Source: Deroplatys truncata (taxonomy: Eukaryota; Arthropoda; Insecta; Mantodea; Mantidae). From it: 64,000 bases of DNA. The stretch covers positions 49,722,067 through 49,786,066 of the forward strand of contig CM060983.1 in the NCBI GenBank assembly GCA_030765065.1, read 5' to 3'. The notes below the pieces were generated by a model, which was not told the DNA's origin, made no database searches, and was given only the letters and a program-made list of their open reading frames with translations. Position 1 is the stretch's first letter; each line of letters opens with the position of its first letter. The position numbers were made by a program, and so were the translations under genes. Positions 44,590 through 55,590 of the stretch are shown here, one piece after another.

Positions 44590-44780
44590 CAACGCAACAC
44601 TCATTTTTAGCTACTCAAAAAGCTACTTCCAAATCAAAAAATATTCTTCCCAGTTTGTTGCATTCATATGTCTTTCTCTAACAGCTACGTTTACTTTTAT
44701 CTTCTACAACCTATGCTTACAACAGCTTATTACTTTCTGTAAGTATAGTAAGTAGGGGAAGTATTGTATTTCAGGAAAAA
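44590..44780. repeat. Jumbled HLE ends
   Basis: A left end in plus orientation (TTGCATTCATATGTCTTTCT), then a right end in minus orientation (TACTTTCTGTAAGTATAGTA) that meets the next copy. Confidence 0.5.
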
Positions 44781-44782
44781 AA

Positions 44783-45587
44783 TCTGATGTGTTACATTCA
44801 CATGACTTTCTCTACTCTTGTACAAACTATTTTTACAAACGCTTATTCTCCATATGCTTCATGTTAATCGAGATGTTAACCTTATTGCTAATTTTCTTGT
44901 AGATGCAAGGGGAATAGTCAAATCTTTTAAGAGCTGGTTGCTATGTGGAGTATTCCATTCTCTTTGCCTTACCAGGACAAAAAAAATGAATAACGCATTT
45001 CAGAAAAACTATAAGTATTGGAAAATTTAAGGGAATAACAAGCAATATCTCGAAAATGGTTCACTAAAAAATATATATATATATATATGACATAAATTGT
45101 GTATTTTAACGCGATATACATTTTTTGTGTAGAAAAATTTTGTTTATCTCTTATGGTTTACCAGTTATGCAAAGAATACTTCTGGAGACATTACCAGAAA
45201 ATTTGAGATATACATTTTATTTGTCACGAAAATATCTTAAACATATGATATTTTAATCAAAATCGTTAGAGCCATTTTTGAGAAAAATAAAATTTTCGAA
45301 AAATGTTCCATGTAAAGGGTAATCTGGGGTGGGGGATTTTCTTGAAAAGCTTCGTGTCGCATCTCTGGAAGATACTGAACCTAAATAACAAGTTTGGTGT
45401 TTATCCGACTGTTCGTTTCTGAGTTATGCTGTTCACAGGCACACAGACGCACACACGGACATGTTTCCAAAAATGCTTTTTTTGGATTGAGGGGGTCTCA
45501 AAACATATATTTCCAGTGAAATCTCGGTATCGAATTTTTGGGTGGAATACAATACTTCCCCTACTTACTACATGTAGTAGAGAAAGT
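44783..45587 (+). repeat. HLE-A copy, full length
   Basis: TCTGATGTGTTACATTCACA to ACTACATGTAGTAGAGAAAGT (805 bp), with an (AT)n expansion at about 45068-45089. Confidence 0.8.
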
Positions 45588-45595
45588 AAAAATAA

Positions 45596-45776
45596 TACAT
45601 GTTTAAGATATTTTTGTGGCAAATGAAACATACATATATATCTTGAATTTTCTGGGAATAGCTTCTGAAGTGCTGTTCATTCTGAATGACTTGCATATCT
45701 GGTAGTTGATACCGCGATTTCACTGGAAATACATGTTTCGAGGCGCCCTAAATCCAAATAAAGCAGTTTTGGTAAG

Positions 45777-45809
<33 letters not shown>

Positions 45810-46442
45810 CGGCATACGAAAAGTCGGATGAATGCCAAAATTGGTTTTTAGGCTCAATATCTTCCAAAGATTTGACACTAAGATTTTCAACAAAACTGCC
45901 CCACCCCTAACTACCTTTTACATGGAACTTTCTTAAAAAAAAATTATTTTTTAAAAAATTGTTCTAATAATTTTGATTAAAATACCATATATTAAAGACA
46001 TTTATACGACACATAAAATTTATATGTTGAATTTTCGGGGAATAGCCTATGAAGCCCTCTTCATTCTCAAAAAAATGCTGATATCTTTAAAACACACAAT
46101 TTATTTAAAATAAGTTTTTAGGTGTCATAAGCCGTTTCTGAGATATTTGGTATTAATGGTTCAATTTGTTATCATTCGTTTTAAGTCCCATCGATTTTCA
46201 GTTGTTTCTCTCCATTGCTTGGAAACAGTAAAACATTTTCAGGGACAGGTTATAGCGTCCATTCTTAAACATTTTGATTGTCGCAGTTCTCTTGTATCCT
46301 AATGAAATGTGTAACGTAGCTATTTGTTTAAATATTTATCTGGATTAGAATGAAATAGATATGAAAATAAACTTTCGTAAGAATAATTTGTATACCCACT
46401 AATAAACGATGGAGGGTATAGCTATGTGAATGTAACATCAGA
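45596..46442 (-). repeat. HLE-B, rearranged
   Basis: Opens with a middle piece (45596-45700), then 45700-46442 from GATACCGCGATTTCACTGG to GTGAATGTAACATCAGA. The microsatellite site holds about 15 GT units (45779-45808). Confidence 0.7.
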
Positions 46443-46448
46443 ATTTTT

Positions 46449-47310
46449 ACTTTCTCTACTACGTGTAATAAGTAGGGGAAGTATTGTATTCCACCCAAAA
46501 ATTCTATACCAAGATTTCACCGGAAATATATGATTTGAGACCCCCTGAATCCAAAAAAAAGCATTTTTGGAAACATGTCCGAGTGTGTGTCTGTGTGTAT
46601 GTCTGTCTGTGAACAGCATAACTCAGAAACGAACGTCGGATAAACACCAAACTTGGTATTTAGATTCAGTATCTTCCAGAGATGCGACACGAAGGTTTTC
46701 ACGAAAATCCCCCCACCCCAGATTACCCTTTACATGGAAAATTTTTCAAAAATTTTAATTTTCTCAAAAATGGCTCTAACGATTTTGATTAAAATGCCAT
46801 ATGTTTAAGATACTTTCATGACAAATAAAATGTATATCTGAATTTTCTGGGAATGTATCCAAAAGTGTTCTTCATTGTGAACGACGTTTGCATAACTGAT
46901 AAACCATAAGAGAGACAAAATTTTACTGCACAAAAAATGTAGATCGCGTTAAAATACACAATTTATGTCATATACATTTTTTTGTTGTTGTTGAGTGAAC
47001 CATTTTCAAGATATTGCTTGTTATTCCCTTAAATTTTCCAATACTTATACTTTTTCTCAAATGGGAATTCGTTATTCATTTTTTTTTTGTCCTGGTAATG
47101 CAAAGAGAATGGAATACTCCACATAGCAACTACCTCTTAAAATATTTGACTATCGCTTAAAGCCTACCAATTCCCCTTGCATCTACAAGAAAATTAGCAA
47201 TAAGATTAACATCTCGATATCTGGATTAACATGAAGCATATGGAGAATAAGCGTTTCTAAAAATAGGTTGTACAAGAGTAGAGAAAGTCATGTGAGTGTA
47301 ACACATCAGA
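46449..47310 (-). repeat. HLE-A copy, full length
   Basis: ACTTTCTCTACTACGTGTAA to GTAACACATCAGA (862 bp). Head to tail with the preceding HLE-B, separated only by ATTTTT. Confidence 0.85.
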
Positions 47311-47633
47311 TTTTTTTCGGGAAGTGTGTAGTCTGATATGTAATACTATGTCCCAAAGGGGCTAAAGACACAATAAAACCGTTTAGTTTTTCAAGTGTGG
47401 TTTCATATGTATTGGAGGGAAACAGAAGTAACCAATGGTGCTTTCTCCAGTTGTCTTATTGATTATTTATTTTAAATATATTCATTAGAATTACTGGGAG
47501 CATTGCAAGCAATTAGGTTTGTCCAGAGTTTAGCAATAATTATTGTTACACTGGTACGTTGGCATTACTCCCGCCAGATAATGTGTTTTTCGCTTATCCT
47601 GAAGGGCGACTTAACATAATTATAGTCCGATAT

Positions 47634-47669
<36 letters not shown>

Positions 47670-47758
47670 GCAGGACTCCCGCTATTGCTTTACTGCTATT
47701 TGCAATTTTGATTTTTGTTTCCAATTTGTTTTCGTTTTTTATACTTCGGGGGTGTCCG
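47311..47758. other. Intergenic, (TA)n
   Basis: (TA)n at about 47637-47667. No gene seen. Confidence 0.5.
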
Positions 47759-47791
47759 GACCCCCTGGACACCTTTTTATCTACACCACTG
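47745..47791 (-). mobile_element. hAT-type terminal repeat
   Basis: In reverse, CAGTGGTGTAGATAAAAAGG then GTCCAGGGGGTCCGGACACC. A CAGTGGNGTAG start followed by a GGTCCGGACC palindrome is typical of many arthropod hAT ends. The second end was not firmly identified. Confidence 0.4.
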
Positions 47792-48600
47792 GTAATGTAA
47801 TCTGTGGAAAAAGGCATACAAATGTAATTTCCAATGATAATACCCAAGCTAGATTTACATATATTATCGATTTGAACGTGAATCAAATTAACATTTATGA
47901 AAATCTTGCATTTATTGGTATTTTAATACCAAACTGTTACCTCAAATTTAAAAAGTTAAGCCAACAGAGCTTATTTTACCAACAAAAAAATCGCTTAAAT
48001 TTTATCAACAATATTATGAGTCATTTGACTAGCGTCTGAATGAAGATTTATTCATACAAAAACTCTACTGTAGCCCTTGCTTCCGCCTCTGAAATATGAA
48101 ACGATTTGAAATTCCTGTAGGTCATCTTTTAAATCAGTGGGTCTTTAGTATGAGGGCCATTAAAATTACGGAAGAAAGCCTTGCTTTTAGAGGTGCTATG
48201 TTACAGAAAGTGATATTCGCCCGAACCACATGTAACTTTATACGATTTGAAAAAGAATCCGGACAAGGTGCGTGAGAAACACCAGCTGCGCTGACCACTA
48301 CGCTATTGTGGCATTTAGAAACGTGAAAAAAAATTCTGAGTGCTGTGCAGGTAGGCTATAGGATTTCCATTCCGCAGATCCGGGTTTGATCCGGTTGCTT
48401 GGGGAAGGGCCGTTTTTCCTTGAAACTTGTTTCCTACAAAATGATGAAACATTTTCTTCAAACGGTAGCTTTCCTAGAATTTTACTACTCAGCAGAGAGT
48501 TCTAACTATACATTGCCTAACAACATGTTGTTATGTTTGTGTATAAAGAAGTATTTGGAAATAAATGCTCTTTTCCTCTCAAAATGGCACCAACGGTTTT
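47792..48600. other. Unassigned, with a possible SINE head
   Basis: The ORF at 47752-48039 has no recognisable product. Near 48376-48400, AGATCCGGGTTTGATCCGGT resembles a B box. Otherwise nothing. Confidence 0.4.
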
Positions 48601-48907
48601 GATTAAAATGTCAAAGTTTGAGATATCTAATGGGAAAACGAATAGACATTTCGCCGGAAATACATTTTTGACACTCTCTGAATCCAAGGAAAGCATTTTA
48701 AGAAAAGGTGCACGATAGAGAAAGAGAGATCAGCATAACTCAAAAACGAAAGTCGACATTTATTTAACTTCATTTCCCAAGGATGCGATGTGAAGATTTT
48801 AAAAAAAAATTCCCTCCTCAAACTACTCTTTACATGCAACATTTTTCGATAATTTTATTTTCTTCAAAAATGGCTATAGTAATTTTGATTAAAATACCTA
48901 TCATATT
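48601..48907 (-). repeat. HLE fragment, interrupted
   Basis: CATTTCGCCGGAAATACATT, GATCAGCATAACTCAAAAAC and CTACTCTTTACATGCAAC; it stops at the next copy's right end. Confidence 0.6.
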
Positions 48908-49689
48908 ACTTTCTCTACTACGTATAGTAAGTAGCGGAAGTATTGTATTCCACCCAAAAATTCGATTTCGAGATTTCACCAGAAATATATGTTTTGAGAC
49001 CCCCTTAATCCAAAAATCAACATTTTTTGAAACATGTCCGCGTGTGTGTCTGTCTGTGAACAGCATAACTCAGAAACGAACAGTCGGATAAACATCAAAC
49101 TTGGTATTTAGGTTCAGTATCTTCCAGAGATGCGACACGCAGTTTTTCAAGAAAATCCTCCCACTCCAGATTACCCTTTGCATGGAACATTTTTCGAAAA
49201 TGTTTATTTTCTCAAAAAAGGCTATAACGATTTTGATTAAAATATCATATGTTTAAGATATTTTTATGACAAATGAAATGTATATCTCGAATTTTCTGGG
49301 AATGTCTCCAAAAGTATTCTTCATTGTGAACGACTTTTGCATAGCTGCTAAACCATAAGAGATAGACAAAATTTTACTACAAAAAATGTAGATCGCGTTA
49401 AAATACACAATTCATGTGACAAACATTTTTTTTTTGAGTGAACCATTTTCGAGATATTGCTTGTTATTCCCTTAAATTTTCTAATACTTTTTCTCAAATG
49501 GAAATTCGTTATTCATTTTTTTCATGTCCTGGACATACAAAGAGAATGGAATGCTCCACATAGCAACCAGCTCTTAAAAGATTTGACTACGCTTAAAGTC
49601 TACGATATTCCCCTTGCACCTACAAGAAAATTAGCAATAAGATAGTTTGTAGAAGAGTAGAGAAAGTAATGTGAGTGTAACACATCAGA
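48908..49689 (-). repeat. HLE-A copy, full length, nested
   Basis: ACTTTCTCTACTACGTATAG to GAGTGTAACACATCAGA (782 bp). Both flanks are HLE-like sequence in the same orientation. Confidence 0.8.
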
Positions 49690-49696
49690 TTTTTTC

Positions 49697-49985
49697 TCGT
49701 AGCCATGCAAACCTACCACATTAACGAAATGTGAAACGAAAGTTTATGTGGATTAATAAAAAGTAATGAAAATAATGTAGTTTTCTATGAATGGTAAAGT
49801 AGTTAATGTGATATGAATGTAACACATCAGATTTTTTTTAACAGCCTAGAAAGTCCTCTTTATTTATACTGCATTTTATATAGTTATTGGGAAAGTAGTA
49901 CAGATACACAAAAACTTCCTGGATGAAAAAGCTGTCGTTAAAACACACTATGCATTAGTCACTCCCTAAATATTCGATGTTTCAG
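49697..49985 (-). repeat. HLE pieces, diverged
   Basis: A left end (GTGATATGAATGTAACACAT) to 49833, then a further diverged middle piece (GTCGTTAAAACACACTATGC). Confidence 0.5.
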
Positions 49986-50238
49986 CTTTAAATTGAATAC
50001 CACATTTTTCAAAACCAATATATTTTGAAACGCTAATTACTTATGCTTTTGTTTCATCTCGGCGTTGGCTTACATCGATTTATTTTAGTAACATTTGACT
50101 AGTTTTACCTTCCCGCGCACAATATCACACAACAGTTTATTTTAACGCATAAACATTGCGAAACGTTTGTAGAATCGCTACGAAATCGTAATGAGTGTGA
50201 CTGTTACACATCACGTAGATTACTTTTTAGTAACTCAC
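49986..50238 (-). other. Presumed first intron of the 50.3-kb gene
   Basis: Follows the strong donor on the minus strand; no repeat family seen. Its far end is unknown. Confidence 0.35.
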
Positions 50239-50299
50239 CTAAATTTGCTGCGATGAAGAAGCCTATCCACCGAAGATGATTTTCCTTGTAGTTCTCCAT
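50239..50299 (-). CDS. Candidate first coding exon of a host gene
   Basis: The minus strand opens with ATG at 50297-50299 in a strong start context (TCATCATGGAG: A at -3, G at +4) and reads MENYKENHLRWIGFFIAANL. It then meets a near-consensus splice donor, TTTAG/GTGAGT, after one base of the next codon (phase 1). The N-terminus is charged for 10 residues and turns hydrophobic from Trp11, which suggests a signal peptide or membrane anchor completed by the next exon. Upstream DNA (50870-51080) is unusually CpG-rich for this window, as expected of a promoter. I do not recognise the protein, and no downstream exon was found on the minus strand. The repeat-packed DNA below could be a long intron. 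Confidence 0.5.
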
Positions 50300-50869
50300 G
50301 ATGAATCACTAGGTTTTTTTTTGTTTCACTGGTGATTTTTAAATATCCACTGTCAGAGAGAGATGATGAACTCACTGCACGACAATTTCGAAGTTTCCTG
50401 GCTGAGGAAGCCGTTGAAAATCCTCACGAATCCATTTTTTCCAGGTAAGCAATGATTCAAATTTTTCTTTGGCACTTTACACAGATCCACACAACTTTGG
50501 TTTTAATATTTATTATCTACGCTAAACTGGTCACTAATCTTTGGTTCAACTTCAATACCACTAGGTCAAATATTTTTTGGGGGATTCTTAAAAACTTTTT
50601 TTTTGCTCTTTCTCTGCTTTTTCACTCTCACACACACTAACACATATGTTTGACTGGTACTTTTTGTCAAATTTTTCCAGATGTTAAACCCACTGTACCC
50701 TTTTTTGTCACACGTAAACACTGATTATTAGTAGCTCATCACATTCTTCCTCACAGAGTTTGAAACACATCTTCGCACACACACTAAGAGGTAAAACAAG
50801 TATTACTCGTTCCTCGATGCAGTGACGGAAGTCTGCATCCTGGTTTTTAAGAAGCAGTTTTCTCCTAAG
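50300..50869 (-). other. Presumed 5' UTR / upstream leader
   Basis: Non-repetitive DNA between the candidate start codon and the CpG-rich block. Minus-strand ORF 50708-51040 (110 codons) ends well upstream of the start and would be an upstream ORF if transcribed; its translation has no recognisable domain. Confidence 0.3.
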
Positions 50870-51085
50870 TTTCGAAGCGACCGCGTCTACGACAGTCTTC
50901 AATAACACCACAACATTCACCACGTTACCTCGCAACCGGCCAACGTCGCCGAATGACGAGATCAAGCAACGAGACCGAGCGCGGAGATCTTCGGAGAGTT
51001 CGGCTAAAGTCGAGACATTTCGGCTTACATCGACGGACACCGACCTCGACCGGCAGCGAACCTAACGTTGGCGCTCCAATAGCAA
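50870..51085 (-). promoter_or_regulatory. CpG-dense putative promoter region
   Basis: CG dinucleotides are dense (CGACCGCGTCTACG, CGCAACCGGCCAACGTCGCC, ACCGAGCGCGGAG, CTCGACCGGCAGCGAACC) in a window that is otherwise AT-rich and CpG-poor. It lies 570-790 bp upstream of the candidate start codon. The transcription start cannot be placed. Confidence 0.35.
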
Positions 51086-52143
51086 ACTACCGGGCATATT
51101 TTTTCCCGCGAAAGGTAAACCCTTTGAGGGTATTTGCATCTTTACTCAACATGTGTATCTTTCGCATATGTGTATTTTCCTGTTTTCCTGTAGCGTCGCG
51201 GAAAAATTACATTGAAATACTGCAGTTGGTTAAGAGGGAAAACGATGTTTGTTTGCGAAATATTTACATTATTCCATTATGGCAACATACACAAGGGACA
51301 GTTTAGTTGAGGTTATAACGAGAGACTGACAAAATACGAAATTTCATATTATAAGCCAGGGATTGCCAAAGTTTTCATAAATGGCGCCAGATTAAGCGTC
51401 AGAGAATGAATAGTGGGTAAAGCCACACAATTTAAGATGAACAATGAACTAGCAGGCAGAAAGTGCACAAATCAGATTAGTTTTAAAAAAAACATTGTTT
51501 TATTGATGGATTAATAACCAATATAATTCAGTACTTAACAAATGATCTGTCTTTCATTCATAGCCCCAAGGGAAAGCAATATCTATTTACATCTGTTACA
51601 CGAAGTATTTTACGTTAATAGCAGTACATATTCCGTAAGAATGAAACTGACTTTTCTGTGCTGACACTTGTGATTCTAGTTTTTGTGCTGCATATCGTCA
51701 AAACGGGCTCTAAATGTTCACCACTCATAGCAGATTACGTTGATGCGAACCTGATATTAACGTACGTGAGGTTTAAGATGAAACATGACCATTTTGACGC
51801 TGCCTGACCGATCTAGACGTGTGCATTAATGACAGTCCTAGTGCTGAGAAACGCTGTCACAGTCACCTTCACTGCCTAGTACTCTCTCAGTATCAGTTGA
51901 ACTTATAATACTGGTGTTACCATTGCACTTTTGGCAGCCAGATATCGTCATTGGTTTTCGTATTGTTACAAGCGGGTGATGGTGGTTCTGTTCTACATTT
52001 CATGTTTCAACCTAACCCAAATTTTAAATAATTTCAATGGTAAACGATTAGGCAGTTAAGGATTAGTTGTGTGGAATATACTGCCATCTCATTTTACTTT
52101 CCATGTTTCATCCTAAAGCAAATGCACTAATCCTGGTGCAAAG
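51086..52143. other. Unassigned, non-repetitive
   Basis: No recognised repeat and no supported ORF; presumably upstream flank of the gene above. Confidence 0.45.
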
Positions 52144-53010
52144 TGAGGCAGCATTAAATGATTTCAGTCAAATTATATAATATAAATTCAATAACAGCCC
52201 GCCTTAAAGTAATATGCGTATATAATAACATGTAAAAATGTATGTAACAGTCATTGTATTATTATTTATATTATTGTATATATATGCAGTAATGTTATGT
52301 GAATATATTTCGTAATTTAATAATGTAGGAGCTGTGAGAATAATGTTAAAAGTTACTAACAATGAGGTAACAATAAGGTAACCTTGAGGCAATAATGAAT
52401 AAGAAAGTTTAATAATGCTACTTGTAATTGTTGGAGCAACAATAATGTAAATTTTGAGACAGTTTATAAATAGCCAATCAACAACCAGAAAAAAGCTTAA
52501 GTTATATGAAAGTATTCTATTGGAGTAGGATTAGCCAATCAAAAACTGAAATAGGGCAAATGATACAAATTCAGAATTCAGTTGCTAGCAGACAGCGTTC
52601 CTAACCGGACGCGAGACGCGTCCTCGAGAAGTTTAATACGTATTCAGTGTGAGACGAAAATAGTTTACATGTTAAGAAGTGCAAGTAATTAATAAAATAA
52701 TCTCACAGTTCTCTATATCAGTGAAGTGTTATTTAAATTGTGTCAAGGATTAATAAAAGTAGTGAATTAAAAATTATAATCTGTGTAAGCCTACATTCTT
52801 CAGCCGCACCACACCTTGTTAAGAGATTCATGTCTCTAAAAATAAATACTGACGCAGCCGAGGCAAACATAAGTATATTAAAAGAAACAGTCAAATTACA
52901 AAGTTAGTATTTTTAAACATTGGGGCGAAGGCCACCGGGTAACATACGTGGTTACAACTAATTCAAGATTGGCTCCCCAACAGTCGAAATACAATACAAC
53001 ACCTACTTAA
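52144..53010 (+). repeat. LTR-like repeat C5
   Basis: TGAGGCAGCATTAAATGATT to ACACCTACTTAA (867 bp). Promoter-like boxes TTTATAAATAGCCAATCAAC at about 52465, the initiator-like TATTCAGTGTGAG at 52640, AATAAAAG near 52754. The family's shared extension (AATTGGCTTTCTATACGTGA) follows to about 53050. Confidence 0.65.
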
Positions 53011-53246
53011 AATTGGCTTTCTATACGTGAAGCAAAAACCGACTTCAAAAGTCTTTCAAACGAGGAAATGTGTCACTCGGCAGACAATTGTAAAGATCAA
53101 CCAAATTATCTTCCTTGTATCTATCCTTCAGTACCTCATTACTAGGGCCCGGATTTTAATGACCTAAAAACCAACGAAATATGCAAGCATTCATGACCTA
53201 AAACTCATATAAATATGACCTTAAAAATAAAATACGACTTTATATA

Positions 53247-53738
53247 CAGGGTTATTCAAAAAGAAGGAAGAGATTTTAAATATTCATTTTTAATGAACGA
53301 CGATAGATAGCGACACACACGACACATCATTGAATAGAGGAAATTTCAAAGTTTTAAGTCCCACCTATTAGTTCCATTCAGTGCCTACAGCGGCGCTGTG
53401 TTTCTTTACGAGAAAATGGCGACGTCACAGGAAGAGTCAATTTGTGTGCAGCAGTAAGCAAAGAGTGAATCCATTGTTTCATTGCAGCGTGCATTTCGTT
53501 GTAAGTTCAACAAAGAGCCGCCTTGTCACAAAAAATGTAAAATTGATTCAATAAATTTTGTAGAAGATGGTTGCGTATGCAAACTGAAAAGCACTGTTCG
53601 TCCTTGTGCTCATTTTGAACACACAAAATAAAATTTTGAACTTTCCTCTATTCAGTGATGTATGGTATGTGTCGCCATCTATTGTCATTCATTAGAAATA
53701 AATATGTAAAGTCTGTTCATTCTTTTTGAATAACGCTT
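53247..53738 (+). mobile_element. Mariner-derived MITE
   Basis: 492 bp flanked by TA (53245-53246 and 53739-53740). Ends: CAGGGTTATTCAAAAAGAAG at the left, complement of TTCTTTTTGAATAACGCTT at the right. Still carries the two tips of a transposase gene, so it arose by internal deletion. Inserted into the hAT element. Confidence 0.8.
53416..53631 (+). pseudogene. Transposase N-terminus fused to C-terminal tail (MITE core)
   Basis: A 72-codon frame starts ATG at 53416: MATSQEESICVQQ, a TAA, AKSESIVSLQRAFRCKFNKE, PPCHKKCKIDSI and FVEDGCVCKLKSTVRP. This is the N-terminal helix-turn-helix domain (Pfam DUF4817-like) found in a large group of arthropod mariner-type transposases, where the text runs ...QRxFRxxFxxxPP...GCLCKxxxxGRP. 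It then jumps directly to CAHFEHTK and a stop, which resembles the transposase C-terminal tail. All catalytic parts are gone. One in-frame stop replaces the residue before AKSES. Confidence 0.7.
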
Positions 53739-53844
53739 TAAGTTTATTTAAAAGCATTCTTGTTGATTTTTATATACCATGTAATACAAAATTCACTTCA
53801 GAACAATTTGTGAGTATAGCACCTACCTTTTTTGCAGTGTTTGA

Positions 53845-54079
53845 CACTATCACTTATTTTGACCTGTCTCCTCAAATAACAGCGTTTGTTTGCTGTCATT
53901 TTCAGCACTTCTCTTTAGCGGTATTACAGTGTTGTTTCACATTAAAGTGTTTTTCTGCACTAACTTTTAACTTCACATAGTTCACAAAAGAATATTTCCC
54001 GGTCAGTGGTGAAGAACTCTCCAAAATCACGAGCAAAACCTCGCAACTTCTTGCTGTTGGAGCACTTTACTTTCGGAAC
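53845..54079 (-). pseudogene. hAT transposase N-terminus with BED-type zinc finger
   Basis: Minus strand from 54079: VPKVKCSNSKKLRGFARDFG, EFFTTDREIFFCELCEVKVS, AEKHFNVKQHCNTAKEKC. This is a BED-like finger with both Cys (CELC) and the first His of the expected pair; the second His position reads Lys-Glu. After a frameshift at 53902 comes NDSKQTLLFEETGQNK. Related to CGGBP1-like hAT proteins and to the relic at 8397, but a different subfamily. The initiator Met codon is mutated (GTT in place of ATG). A short continuation (SEFCITWYIKINKNAFK, near 53740-53800) reaches the mariner MITE, where it ends. Confidence 0.7.
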
Positions 54080-54104
54080 GTTGAACCAGACTTAATTTGT
54101 ATAC

Positions 54105-55016
54105 TGAAGTAGTTTTTATTTTGGGAGTTGTATTGTAGTTCAAATGTTGGGGAGCCAAACTTGATGTAGTAACTGCCCCACGTATGGAACAAAGTTTCCG
54201 GTGGTCTTCACCCCAATGTTCACTTTGCCCCAACTTTACTTTCAACTTTATATTTTAATGTTTCTTTAAATATTATATATTTAGGTTTGCCTCAGCTGCG
54301 TCAATGTTAATTTGTAGAAACATGTCTGTCTTAACAGGGTGTGATACGGCTAAAGAATGTAGGCTTACACAAATTATAATTTTTACTTCACTCCTTTTAT
54401 TAATCCTTCACACGATTAAATAACACTTCACCTATATAGAGAGCTGTGAGATTATTTATTAATTACTTGCACTTTTTAAACACGTAAACTTTATAATATC
54501 CTCGCCGTAATAAAATTTTGTCTCACACTGGTTAGGTATTAAACTTCTCGAGGACGCGCCTCGCGTCCAGTTAGGAACACTGTCTAGAAGCAACTGACTT
54601 CTAAATTTGTACAATTTGCTCTATTTCAGTTTCTGATTGGCTAATTATACTCCAATAGAATACTTTTGTTTAACTTAAGCTTTTTCTTGTTGTTGATTCG
54701 CTATTTATAAAGTATCTCAAAAATTACATTATTGTTGCTCCAAGAATTACTAGTAGCATTATTAAACTTTCCAATTGTTACCTCATTGTTAGCAACGTTT
54801 GACCTATATTCTCACAGCTCCTACATTATTAAATTACGTAATACATTCACATAACATTATTAAACGTATACATAATAATATAAACATTAATACAACGACT
54901 GTTACATATATTTTATATATTATATTATACACATATTGCTTTAAGGCGGGATGTTGTTATATTTTATATTATATAATTAGACTGAAATATTTGTAAGTGT
55001 TAAAAATACTGCCTCA
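54105..55016 (-). repeat. LTR-like repeat C6, cleanly inserted
   Basis: 912 bp, TGAAGTAG...GCCTCA on this strand, flanked by ATAC at 54101-54104 and 55017-55020 (4-bp duplication). It lacks the roughly 40-bp extension seen beside the other copies, so it best defines the unit's ends. Lies inside the hAT element. Confidence 0.75.
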
Positions 55017-55344
55017 ATACAAACTGAACAATGTCACCACGTGTGCGATGTTTATTACGTTGTTGACTTCGATTTTGTCTACGCTGTGCTACAATGTGTT
55101 ACGTCAGCGAACCGAATTGTTGTTAGACTGCTAATTGTTATGTTTATTTTTATCATGTTTTTATTCCTGTTTTCTTAAAAGATACGACAAATATATGCAT
55201 TTTGGCAAAAGTGTAAATATGGCTTTATATGCACAATAAAAATACATTTTTCTGCACTACGATGCCTGCATTCGTGCATAAATTGTAAAATTCACCCTAA
55301 AGTTCAGGGGAAAAATACGACTTCTCATTAAAATCCGGGCCCTT

Positions 55345-55590
55345 CTCGTCACAATAATTAAAATCTGAGCGCTTAATTTTATTTAACCGTTCAAACTTCG
55401 TGAATAAATTAAGCTAACCAGGTGCATCGTTTCTCTTTGTTTATATTTTTTTAAGTTTGTAGATGGGTCAAATAAAAGCAGCTCGCGGGCAAGGTTCGGC
55501 CCCCATTTTGCAGTGTGTGGTGTTCAATTCACGTGACAAACACTTTCTTTTATAATATTTTGGTAAAATTTCCGTATTTTATGTGAATCT
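55345..55590. other. Nothing recognised
   Basis: Short unassigned stretch between the hAT element and C7. Confidence 0.5.

Larger units (their letters stand above)
53143..55344 (-). mobile_element. hAT element with nested insertions
   Basis: The terminal repeats TAGGGCCCGGATTTTAAT (left) and complement of ATTAAAATCCGGGCCC (right) enclose 2.2 kb. Flanks CTCATTAC (53135-53142) and CTCGTCAC (55345-55352) match at 6 of 8 bases, consistent with the 8-bp duplication made by hAT elements. Inside are a mariner MITE (53247-53738), the N-terminal part of a transposase gene in reverse, and an LTR-like repeat (54105-55016). Without the nested DNA the element is about 0.8 kb, so it is internally deleted. 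Confidence 0.75.

Noticed and set aside
50390-50460. Plus-strand exon ending in TTTTCCAG/GTAAGC
   Set aside because: The donor is good, but the preceding frame is short and lies opposite the presumed 5' leader of the minus-strand gene; no acceptor or protein similarity supports it.
50708-51040. Minus-strand 110-codon ORF as the main protein of the 50-kb gene
   Set aside because: Lies in the CpG-rich leader, shows no domain, and ends before the better start at 50299; kept only as a possible upstream ORF.
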